From the NCBI RefSeq assembly GCF_024338845.1, contig NZ_CP101414.1:620001-684000 (forward strand): 64,000 nt of DNA, in the 5' to 3' direction. Below the pieces are notes generated by a model. The model was not told the DNA's origin. It did not search any database and saw nothing but the letters and a program-made list of their open reading frames with translations. A program made the translations under genes and the position numbers. Positions 34,301 through 43,232 of the stretch are shown piece by piece; within the stretch, counting starts at the first letter, position 1; each line of letters begins with the position of its first letter. The DNA is from Mycoplasma bradburyae. GTDB taxonomy: Bacteria; Bacillota_I; Bacilli_A; Mycoplasmatales; Mycoplasmoidaceae.

Positions 34301-35285
34301 CTACTAATTCGTTTTGATTATTGCTTGAGTGAGCTGGTAGTTGGTTAGTTAAAGGATTGTAATCATTATTAACAACAGCTAATTCAGCAGTACTAGCAAA
34401 CGGATCAAAATCCATTAATTGTTGTGTGTAACTACCTTGTTCTTGTTTGTTTGAATTTTTAGATGGGTTAGTTGAAAAAGGGTTTTGTTGATTGTTGAAT
34501 TGGTTATAAGGGTTTTGGTTGTATGGCGAAAAACCAGGATGTGGTTGGTAATAATATGGCGGAACCGGATAAGGATTAAAATAAGGGTTAAATTGTGAAC
34601 GAGAAAACGGATTGATTGGGCGAATGTATCCTCTTGGAATGTACATTCTTGAAGGAATCGGTTGATTTAAACGATCAAATTGATTTTGACGATCAAAAGC
34701 GTTTGGTCGTTCAAAACCATTAAAGTTATTATTTTGTCTATCTATTTGTTTATTCTGATTACTGTATGATGGGCCTGCATTCAGGTCATTAAAACTAGGT
34801 AGATCATCATAACTATTAGATGATGGTATAACATCATTAAAACTTGGGTGGTATTGATTTCTTACAACAAACTCACCTTCTTGTTCTTTTTTACTGTCAT
34901 ACTTCATTTCATTTGAAAACACAACCTTGTTTTGGTCTATATTTTCCATCTTTTTGAAATGATCACTGTAGTTTTCGTTTTTTAATTCTTTAGTGTAATC
35001 TAAAGCAGAATCAGCATAAAACGCTTCAGCCTTGATCTCTTCTTTAATTTCTTTATTGTCTTTGATCGTATCAGTTGAAGCTTTTTTAGCTAATAATTCG
35101 AAGTCTTCTTTTTTAGACTCTAAGTATTTTTTATAATAATCAGAATAACTTAAAGATTCTAAACCCTTTTTAGAAACTTTCTTTTTATTACTTCCACCAT
35201 CTAAAGATATAGAAGCAGGTTCATTATTCTGAATATCACTTTTAGCATTAACAGATGTTTGATCTGCTTTTTTCTTTTCTGCCAT
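28320..35285 (-). CDS. Giant EAGR-box cytoskeletal/terminal-organelle protein (HMW1/P200-like)
   Basis: The 2321-codon frame from ATG 35285 is continuous under code 4. EAGR boxes (about 30 residues, enriched in aromatics and glycine, known from HMW1, P65, TopJ and P200 of the M. pneumoniae attachment organelle) occur 11 times. They start near residues 603, 663, 755, 926, 1020, 1649, 1738, 1818, 1961, 2111 and 2209, with cores such as FVGDENYGHYNEEQEWVWAG. Other regions are an Asn/Gln/Pro/Tyr-rich stretch (145-285), a Glu/Ala/Leu-rich coiled coil (about 1062-1282), a Gln/Val/Pro-rich acidic region (1290-1640) and a basic tail of Lys and Asp. Almost all EAGR Trp codons are TGA. Most likely it is a structural protein for gliding and cytadherence; one-to-one orthology is not claimed. 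Confidence 0.88.
28861..29739 (-). repeat. In-frame tandem repeat of 450 and 429 bp, each with one EAGR box
   Basis: Unit 1 (28861-29310) and unit 2 (29311-29739) are nearly identical, differing by in-frame indels (about 39 bases in unit 1, 18 in unit 2) and a few substitutions. A third, partial copy begins at 29740 and then diverges. Each unit encodes an EAGR box plus a Glu-rich linker (150 and 143 codons). The high identity points to recent duplication. Confidence 0.92.
29974..30345 (-). repeat. EAGR-box duplication with 267-bp period
   Basis: A stretch of about 100 bases encoding the box with FVGDENYGHYNEEQEWVWAG occurs at about 29974-30075 and again at 30241-30342, offset by 267 bases (89 codons), with almost no differences. 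The linkers between them are Glu/Thr-rich and less alike. Confidence 0.85.
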
Positions 35286-35416
35286 ATTTATATTATGTGT
35301 TATTAATTAATAAATATTGTATTCAGACCAAATTCGCTGAACACATAATTTATATATATTCTAAGATAAAAAAAATTTATTTTTGCTTATTTCTTATTGT
35401 ATTTTTCGCTAATAAG

Positions 35417-36781
35417 TTAATTTTTTTTAGTATTTTTTCTTTTATAACCTGCAATTAGTCGTTCTTTAACCTTCTTTTCAATCGCTTCACGTTTAGCTTT
35501 CGCTTTCACTTTGTTGATTTGTTGCTTAACTTTTTTCTTATAACCAGGTTGTACTTTTTTAGGCGCTTTATTTAAGATCTTCTTGATTTCTTGAGCAGTT
35601 TTATCGTCTAATGTTTTCTTATTAGCAGTCTTTATCAATTCGTATCTTGTTAAGCTTAAATCACGATTAATTTTTAAAGGGATAAAAATAATCTTCTTTT
35701 GCTCTAGACGTTTAATGATCGGTTCATCATTAGGATCGTGTAAAACATATGATTCACCTTGATAGATAGATCTTGAAGTTCTTCCTGATCTGTGAATGTA
35801 TCAGATGTCATCTTTAGGTAAGTTTCATGAAATTACGTGTGAAACTCCCTGAAAGTCCATTCCGCGAGAAGACAGATCAGATACGATTCCATATTTTACA
35901 ACTTGATTCTTAATTAAGTTGAACTGTTGTTTTCTTTGTCTTGAATCAAGTTTTCCATGTAAAACTGCGTAAGGAATTTTTTGAACTTCAAACCAGTTTT
36001 TTATCTCGTCTATGTCACTGATCTTATTAACGAATATTAAACATAGATAAGGATCAATATTCTTAATAATCGCATGTAAAGAATCTAATTTATCTAGACT
36101 CTTGTTTTTAATTAAATAGTGTTTAATATTTTCATGAACTCAGATCGAACCCGAAACATTAATAGGCGTAGCATTCTTGATAAAACGTTTAATCTTATTG
36201 ATTAAGTCTTCGTGTAAAGTGGCGCTAAACGCTGTAATCACTAACTTGTTATTAGCATTACTTAAATATTCCTGAGTGTTGATCAGATCATTAATAAACC
36301 CTTGATCAATCAACATATCAATTTCATCATAAACAAGATATTTAGTTGATGTTAGATTTCAATTCACCTTATGGTTTAATGCTTCATTAAACCGTTTAGG
36401 TGTTGAGATTAAAATGTGTGGCGGGTTGTTTTTAATATTAATAATTTGTTTATCAAATTCAGCCCCCCCAACAAAAGAACGAACCTTGATTGTGTTGTTG
36501 TTTTTGATGAATTTATCTAATACATTTTTAATTTGGTTACCAAGTTCTCTTGTAGGAACAATGATAACTGCTTGAATTAGATTTAGTTCTGGATCTAAAT
36601 TTTGTAAGATCGGTAATAAAAATGCTAATGTTTTACCAGTTCCTGTTGGAGCAACACCAATAATATTTTTATTGTCAATTATTGGTGGTATTGCTTCTTT
36701 TTGAATTTTGGTAGGTTCATTAATCTTTAGTTGTTCTAAGGTTTTTTGAATAAAATCTTTTCAATTATATATCTTGTTCAT
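35417..36781 (-). CDS. DEAD-box family ATP-dependent RNA helicase
   Basis: The 454-residue protein from ATG 36781 (MNKIYNWKDFIQKTL) has all helicase motifs: the Q-motif region, APTGTGKT (I), PTREL (Ia), TPKR (Ib), DEID in place of DEAD (II), SATL (III), SRGMDF (V) and HRSGRTSR (VI). A Lys/Arg-rich C-terminal tail of about 75 residues probably binds RNA. It probably acts in ribosome assembly or mRNA turnover. It lies 80 bases downstream of eno with a terminator hairpin between them, so it likely has its own promoter. Trp codons include TGA. Confidence 0.92.
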
Positions 36782-36804
36782 AGCTTATATTTTAAAAAAT
36801 AAAA

Positions 36805-36834
36805 AATAAGAAGTTCGGACTAAAACTTCTTATT
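36805..36834. terminator. Terminator after eno
   Basis: AATAAGAAGT (36805-36814) pairs with ACTTCTTATT (36825-36834) around a 10-base loop. T-rich sequence follows on the minus strand, and TTTT on the plus strand. It separates eno from the helicase gene. Confidence 0.8.
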
Positions 36835-36860
36835 TTGGTAATCTAATCTATTGATAAGAA

Positions 36861-38249
<1,389 letters not shown>

Positions 38250-38390
38250 TTTATTATTTTCTTCTTTTTTTATATTCTTTTATATATTTATTTTATAAAA
38301 ATATAAAAGCAAAAACAAATAAATTAAAAAGAACCAAAAAAAATTTTAGTTTTTGTAATCTTCTATTTTTAAAATTGACATTAATAATAA

Positions 38391-38422
38391 AAATAAAGAG
38401 CGAATTATTTTGCTCTTTATTT
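38391..38422 (-). terminator. Terminator overlapping a stop codon
   Basis: AAATAAAGAGC (38391-38401) pairs with GCTCTTTATTT (38412-38422), an 11-bp stem with a 10-base loop, followed on the minus strand by TTTTTATTATT. The stop of the membrane-protein gene (38417-38419) lies inside the 5' arm. Confidence 0.82.
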
Positions 38423-39880
38423 TTTTACATTCTTCAATAACTCTTTTAATAGTTTTGAATCTTTTTCTTGTTGGTTATCAACGCCTATTCCTACTGGTAA
38501 ATCATCATCGTTGTTTTGTTGGTTGTTATTGTTTGGGTTTGGTGTTGCAAACGGCGTTTTGAATTTAAAGATATTCTTATAAAGATCACCAGGGTTTATA
38601 TTATTAGTGTTTGTTTGTTGAGAAGAATTAACTGATTGCGTTTGATTATTAGCTTGATTTTGTCCATCAAATGATTTAGTTGGTGTATTGATTTTTTTAA
38701 TAATATCTTTCAAGCTTGATGTTGGGTTAATGTTGTTATTAACTTCTTGAGAATTTATTGTTTGTTGTGCTGGTGTTGGATTAACATTAAAACTTTGGGT
38801 ATTATTAACATTAACATTATGAGTTTGATTAATATTATTTTGATTAGGGTATGTTTGTGTATAAGCTTGAGTTGATTTGGTATCTGGATTAGGATTAATG
38901 CTGTTGTTAGCATACATTTTTTTGAATAAAGAATCTAGATTAGGATTAGTTGCAGGTTGCGGTGTTTGTTGAGTTGTTTGGTTGTTATTTATCGAATCAT
39001 TAACATTGTTTTGGTCAATATTAATATTCTCTTTAACATTAGGTTTAGTTACTTTTTGCTTAATAACTTCAACAACTTTTTCATTAAGTTCTTCTTCTTG
39101 TTCATTAAGAATCGTCAACTTATTTTTATCTTCTTTAGCTTTTAGTTTTTCTTGTAAAACTAATTCTTTAACCAACGGTCTGATTGCTCTTGTGATCTTA
39201 TAAAAAGAAGTAAATACATGGTATTGAACAACAAACACACTGTATATTAATAAGCTAGCTAATAATAAAGTCGGTGATAATGTAAAGAAGATTCCAAGAA
39301 TTGCACTTAATAAAGTTTTTTGACTGATAATTGCTCCTTGGTTAATTTCATCAAAAAACTTTCCGGTCGGTACTGTGCGATTGTATAGTTTATTGAAATT
39401 AGCATACACCCCAAAACCTGAAACGATAAATAATAATGACAAGGATAAACAAATTAAAACGATTGCATTAATAAAATTAAAACTTCGTTTAATTAATTTA
39501 ATCGGCGTGATGACCTTTTTAAAATTTAATAAGTAATTACACCTAAGAACAAAGCCAATTTCACAAATTAATGTCGTTAATGATAATACAAAAAAAGCTA
39601 AGTTGACACTCCAGCCATTATTAACTTTATCTAACATCATAGATGTATCAACACTATTGTTTATATCAGTATTATTAAATGCTGATCAAACAATATAAAA
39701 AACATTACAAGCTAAAACTAATACAAAAAATGCTGTAAAAGTAAGAAAAACAAAACTACTTAGCGATAAGGATAATTGTTTTTTATTTAAAGATCAATGT
39801 ACCTTTAAATCACCCTTTTTAACATAAGCTATGTAGTTAGTTAATGTTTCGAATGTTGCTTTATTATTATCATTAACCAT
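38417..39880 (-). CDS. Membrane protein with an Asn/Gln/Pro-rich cytoplasmic-type tail
   Basis: Not recognised. The 487-residue frame from ATG 39880 (MVNDNNKATFETL) has four probable transmembrane helices, around residues 35-62, 88-112, 140-165 and 190-225. A charged Lys/Glu coiled-coil-like stretch and a low-complexity Asn/Gln/Thr/Pro tail (about 260-487) follow, with short recurring phrases ending in KNI or KKM. Disordered tails on small membrane domains are common in the M. pneumoniae group, sometimes in attachment-organelle proteins. It is divergent from hit and ends in its own terminator. Confidence 0.75.
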
Positions 39881-39939
39881 ATAATTAATATTATTATTAT
39901 ATTAATATTTGTTTAGTAATAGATTAAAGAAAATTAAAA

Positions 39940-40350
39940 ATGACTCAATCAAATTGTATTTTTTGCAAAATTATCAACAAAGAAATTGAAGCTAATATTG
40001 TTTGCGAAAATGAATTAGCAATCGCTTTTCTAGATGCTTTTCCTGTGTCTAATGGTCATACATTAGTTATTCCCAAAGCTCATCACAAGGATTTTTCAAG
40101 CACACCTAATGAAGATATGCACGCAGTAACTGATCTAGCTCAAGAAGTAATTAAGATCCTAAAAAAATCTAGTTTAGATGTTTATGGATTTAATTATGTA
40201 TCTAATGAAGGATCAATAGCTGGTCAAGAAGTATTTCATTATCACCTTCATATTATACCTAAGTATGCCGCTAAAGAAGGATTTGGCTTTAAGACTAATA
40301 AAGTAAATATCTTAGATCTTAAAGAAGTAATGGAAAAGATTAAAAACTAA
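39940..40350 (+). CDS. HIT family nucleotide hydrolase
   Basis: A 136-residue histidine-triad protein. CIFCKIINKEI at the N-terminus resembles a zinc-binding start, ENELAIAFLDAFPVSNGHTLVIPK is the family core, and HYHLHIIP is the catalytic HxHxHxx triad. HIT proteins hydrolyse phosphoramidates such as aminoacyl- or lipoyl-adenylates, possibly clearing intermediates of LplA or tRNA synthetases. The gene ends convergently with a 3-base stop overlap against the next gene. Its likely terminator lies inside that neighbour. Confidence 0.93.
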   Translation: MTQSNCIFCKIINKEIEANIVCENELAIAFLDAFPVSNGHTLVIPKAHHKDFSSTPNEDMHAVTDLAQEVIKILKKSSLDVYGFNYVSNEGSIAGQEVFHYHLHIIPKYAAKEGFGFKTNKVNILDLKEVMEKIKN

Positions 40351-41015
40351 AGCTCACTTAAACCAGCTGATGGTTTGGTACTATCTGTTTTTTTAATAGA
40401 AGATGATGAATCATCTTCTATTTTATTTTTATCATTACCATCATCAATACCAATGATTACAGGTTTATCATCACTATTAACAGGTTTGATTGTATTGTCA
40501 GTGTTATTTTTTCTTTTTTCAAGATCTAGTTCAATATAAAATCTTGATAAGCGAATAATTGTAAAAGCGATTATTGAGATAAAACCTACAACAGCAATTG
40601 AACCATAAATTAACCCTTTGGTTATATTAAAGTTCTCAATAATCTCATTAGCATTAAGTTTATCAGCTTTATTAGAATAAAAAACGCCCAAGACAACTAA
40701 TAACATTCCAATCATCAAATTAGCTAGTGTAATTGAAATACCTGCGATATAAAGCTTGGTGTATTTCTTATCGTAATGGAATTTTTTATAAGGGAAGTCT
40801 TTGCTAAAGTATTTAATGTCTAAAGCAATAAAACTAACTCCAATCAAACCGCCAATTAAAGCAATAATGATCATTAATTCAGGTTTGATTGATGTTGTTT
40901 GATTGTTTATCGGATCGATGATCTTGATAATCAAAACATTAACAATAAAACCCAAAAAAATAAAAATATTAGCCAAAAAAGTAATGTAATGATTTCTTCA
41001 TTTACGTAGTTTCAT
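40347..41015 (-). CDS. Four-helix membrane protein of unknown function (MG028 position)
   Basis: Not recognised by motif. The 222-residue frame begins MKLRKWRNHYITF at ATG 41015. Four hydrophobic helices lie around residues 10-35, 43-63, 85-110 and 130-155, followed by a polar Asp/Lys/Ser-rich tail. In M. genitalium a membrane protein occupies the same place next to nusB (MG027) and efp (MG026), so this is probably its counterpart. It overlaps the nusB stop region closely (its start is 1 base after that stop) and is probably translated from the efp-nusB transcript. Confidence 0.7.
40396..40430 (+). terminator. hit terminator embedded in the opposite-strand gene
   Basis: ATAGAAGATGAT (40396-40407) and ATCATCTTCTAT (40410-40421) form a near-perfect hairpin followed by TTTATTTTT on the plus strand, 46 bases after the hit stop. 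It lies wholly inside the 3' coding region of the convergent membrane-protein gene, encoding its Ile-Glu-Asp-Asp-Ser stretch. Confidence 0.72.
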
Positions 41016-41016
41016 C

Positions 41017-41409
41017 TTATAAAATCTTGTTAAGAACTGCTGTTATTAAATTGATACTACTAAGATCACCATATTCTTGCATCAACTTAGTTGCTTGAGA
41101 TATCAATATTGCTTTTTGAGTTTTAACCGTTTTAGCTTCAGTAATAATCAAATTAAACAAAGCTTTGATCATATAATCAAGACGATTTCAACTTCAGGTT
41201 TGTTTTAAATGAGTTGATACCAATGATGGGATCTGATTAATATAACCTGTTCAGTTATTTAAAAACGTTTGATCATCTTGATCTTCTAATTGGTTAATTT
41301 TATCGTAGATTTGTTCTAGATTAAGGTCTAATAATAAAGCTTGATAAATAAAAGTTAAACGATCATATCTAATCCGATATTGTGATCTTTTATTGGTTTG
41401 ATTAGCCAT
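41017..41409 (-). CDS. nusB: Transcription antitermination protein NusB
   Basis: NusB with NusE (S10) binds boxA RNA in rRNA antitermination. The 130-residue protein is all-helical. RSQYRIRYDRLTFIYQALLL resembles the NusB N-terminal helix, and AILISQATKLMQEYGDLSS followed by NLITAVLNKIL matches the conserved C-terminal block (AINEAVELAKKFG...FVNGVLDKI). Trp codons include TGA. The ATG overlaps the upstream Asp23-like stop by one base. Position next to efp matches the common efp...nusB order and M. genitalium MG026-MG027. It is somewhat short for the family. Confidence 0.8.
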
Positions 41410-41729
41410 TAGAATTTTTGAATAAAGTTTATTGAAGTTAATACTAAGCCTAATTCAACATTAATCGCATTAATAATTTGGTTAGATAAATTCTTAATGA
41501 AGTCGTTATCGTATTTCTTCTTAAGATACTTAACATAAATATTAATCTGAGCATTAGTATCATCATAAAAGTGATACAAATCAACTTTTAATAATTCAAT
41601 CAATTTGTTATTTTCAAGATAAGAATCAATTTTGTTCTTAATATATTTTAAAAAGGCTTTATCAGTTATCTTGATACTACCAAATTTGTTATATACAAGA
41701 CTTCTTGTATTAGTTAGCTCTTGAGACAT
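41409..41729 (-). CDS. Asp23/YqhY-like small protein between efp and nusB
   Basis: A 106-residue protein from ATG 41729 ([10 protein letters not shown]); TTG 41741 is possible but lies deeper inside efp. It has an Asp23-like layout: an N-terminal polar segment, strand-rich middle ([30 protein letters not shown]) and C-terminal amphipathic helix ([19 protein letters not shown]). In Bacillus the Asp23-family gene yqhY sits immediately before nusB, the same place as here. The assignment rests on position and length more than on sequence. It overlaps efp by 20 bases and nusB by 1. Confidence 0.6.
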   Translation of the reverse strand: MSQELTNTRSLVYNKFGSIKITDKAFLKYIKNKIDSYLENNKLIELLKVDLYHFYDDTNAQINIYVKYLKKKYDNDFIKNLSNQIINAINVELGLVLTSINFIQKF

Positions 41730-42276
41730 ATTTTCCGTCAATTGTTGATACGATTACTTTTTCTTTAGATTTAATGAATTGAGGAACTTCAATTACATAA
41801 CCAGTTATTAATGTTGCTTTTTTCAAAGCGTTATTAACACTATTACCTTGAACTGCATCCTCTGCGTATTCGATTTCTACTACTACTTGGTCAGGTAAAT
41901 TAACCCCAAGGATTTCGTCTTCATAACGCATAATTGATACTTCAGTGCCTTCGCTAATAAAGTTCTTTTCGTATTCTAGTAACTTACTAGGTACTTCTAC
42001 TTGTTCGTATGTTTCATTGTTCATGAAAACAAAGCTGTTTTGATCTTGATAAACAAAAGACATCTTTTGTTTTTCAATTGTTGCTTGTTCAAGTTTCATA
42101 CCAGTCATTACTTCAGTAGTAATAGCTCCAGTACGTAAGTTTTTAACTTTACATTTAACAATCCCTTCGCGCATTGCGGTTTTGTTAAATGAGTTTTCAA
42201 TAACTAAATATATTTGGTCATTTAAAAAAATTGTGTGACCACTTCTTAAGTCTTTTGCGTGAATAATTGATGCCAT
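41710..42276 (-). CDS. efp: Elongation factor P
   Basis: EF-P relieves ribosome stalling at polyproline stretches, which is relevant here given the Pro-rich PdhC linker and cytoskeletal proteins. The 188-residue protein has three beta-barrel domains: [14 protein letters not shown]..., [18 protein letters not shown] and the C-terminal OB domain [15 protein letters not shown]. The tip loop that carries the modified lysine in other species reads NKTAMREG (31-38). Length is normal. The gene is divergent from the small Cys-rich peptide gene, with a 90-base spacer. Confidence 0.95.
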   Translation of the reverse strand: MASIIHAKDLRSGHTIFLNDQIYLVIENSFNKTAMREGIVKCKVKNLRTGAITTEVMTGMKLEQATIEKQKMSFVYQDQNSFVFMNNETYEQVEVPSKLLEYEKNFISEGTEVSIMRYEDEILGVNLPDQVVVEIEYAEDAVQGNSVNNALKKATLITGYVIEVPQFIKSKEKVIVSTIDGKYVSRAN

Positions 42277-42327
42277 AATTGTTTATGAAATTTTAATATA
42301 TTGAAATCAGAACAAATTTATTTTATT

Positions 42328-42336
42328 TGATATATA
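42328..42336 (+). promoter_or_regulatory. Extended -10 promoter of the Cys-rich peptide gene
   Basis: TGATATATA (TG-N plus a -10 TATATA) lies about 30 bases before the ATG. AAAGGA at 42349-42354 is a ribosome-binding site 12 bases from the start. No clear -35 is at the normal distance. Confidence 0.45.
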
Positions 42337-42366
42337 AAATTTAGTGAGAAAGGAAAATAAATTATT

Positions 42367-42465
42367 ATGCTAATTAAAAATGAATGTAAATGTGATTGCA
42401 TAACAACTAAAAAATGCATTTGTGAAGACAAATGTGCTTGCGAAGGTTGTCCTTGCACTAAATAA
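42367..42465 (+). CDS. 32-residue cysteine-rich, metallothionein-like peptide
   Basis: ATG 42367 to TAA 42465 encodes 32 residues with nine cysteines, at positions 7, 9, 11, 17, 19, 23, 25, 28 and 30. Five C-x-C pairs are present, as in KCDC, KCIC and KCACEGCPC. This spacing is typical of thiolate metal-cluster proteins; I infer binding of Cu(I), Zn(II) or Cd(II). The gene has its own extended -10 element, an AAAGGA ribosome-binding site and a strong terminator 40 bases after the stop, so it looks like a complete monocistronic unit. It is too short for usual gene finders. No specific family is recognised. Confidence 0.72.
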   Translation: MLIKNECKCDCITTKKCICEDKCACEGCPCTK

Positions 42466-42503
42466 TTAATTCAATTAAATAACTAAAAGATTAATTTAAA
42501 TAG

Positions 42504-42540
42504 AAAAGTAGCCCTTAATGAGTGTTGGGCTACTTTTTTA
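42504..42540. terminator. Bidirectional terminator between the Cys-rich peptide and tRNA-Ser
   Basis: AAAAGTAGCCC (42504-42514) and GGGCTACTTTT (42527-42537) form an 11-bp stem with a 12-base loop and T-rich tails on both strands. Confidence 0.85.
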
Positions 42541-42558
42541 ATAGATTTAGTTATTTAA

Positions 42559-42646
42559 TGGCGGAAGCAGTGGGATTCGAACCCACGCACCATTGCTGAT
42601 CTAACACCTTAGCAGGGTGTCCTCTTAACCACTTGAGTATGCTCCC
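42559..42646 (-). tRNA. tRNA-Ser(GCT)
   Basis: An 88-base class II tRNA on the minus strand with CCA encoded. The acceptor GGGAGCA pairs with TGCTTCC (one G-T pair). The anticodon loop CTGCTAA gives anticodon GCT (reads AGC/AGT). A long variable arm and the T-loop GTTCGAATC are present. Confidence 0.95.
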
Positions 42647-42677
42647 AAACGTTTTATCTTTGAAATTATAACATTTT

Positions 42678-43232
42678 CTAAGATAAACTGAAAGAAAGAA
42701 TAATAGAAATTAAAAATAAAATTCCATATATCAGAAAAGTTATGTAAAAAACTTTAAATGAAGCCTTATTCTTTTCTTTTGCGTAAGTTAAATAATCTTC
42801 ATACGTCTTGATATAGTTACTAGCATTATCATGATCATATAAGAAATCTTTCTTTTCACGTTGTTTTTTTAAACTTAAAAAAATTCCCAGTTTTTTAAAT
42901 TTAAACTTTAACATCATAAAGATATTTTGTCGATTGATAAAACCGATTGCATGGAATAAAAAACCGATTCCGCTTGAAATTGTCACTGCGTCAAGGATTT
43001 GGGTTTTTTTAGAAACTCCAAAACCCCGATTAACAAATAATAAAACAAATAAAACTACAATAACGACAATTAAACAAAAACAAAAACCAAATCAACCCTT
43101 AGAGTATTTTAGGTTGTTTTGGTTAATTGTATTGTTTATCTTTTGATCGGTTAAATCGTTTTTATTTAATTTATTAATGTAACTATTTGAATAGTTGCTA
43201 TAACCTGTCTTTAGCGGTTTTGATTTACCCAT
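42678..43232 (-). CDS. Small membrane protein of unknown function
   Basis: Not recognised. The 184-residue frame from ATG 43232 (MGKSKPLKTGYSNY) overlaps the oppF 3' end by 22 bases. A polar Asn/Ser/Tyr-rich N-terminus (about 45 residues) is followed by a transmembrane helix with cysteines (FGFCFCLIVVIVVLFVLLFV), a weaker hydrophobic segment (SGIGFLFHAIGFI), a charged Lys-rich loop and a C-terminal helix (about 155-184). Trp codons include TGA. Its position suggests translation from the opp transcript, though a transport role is unproven. Confidence 0.7.
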
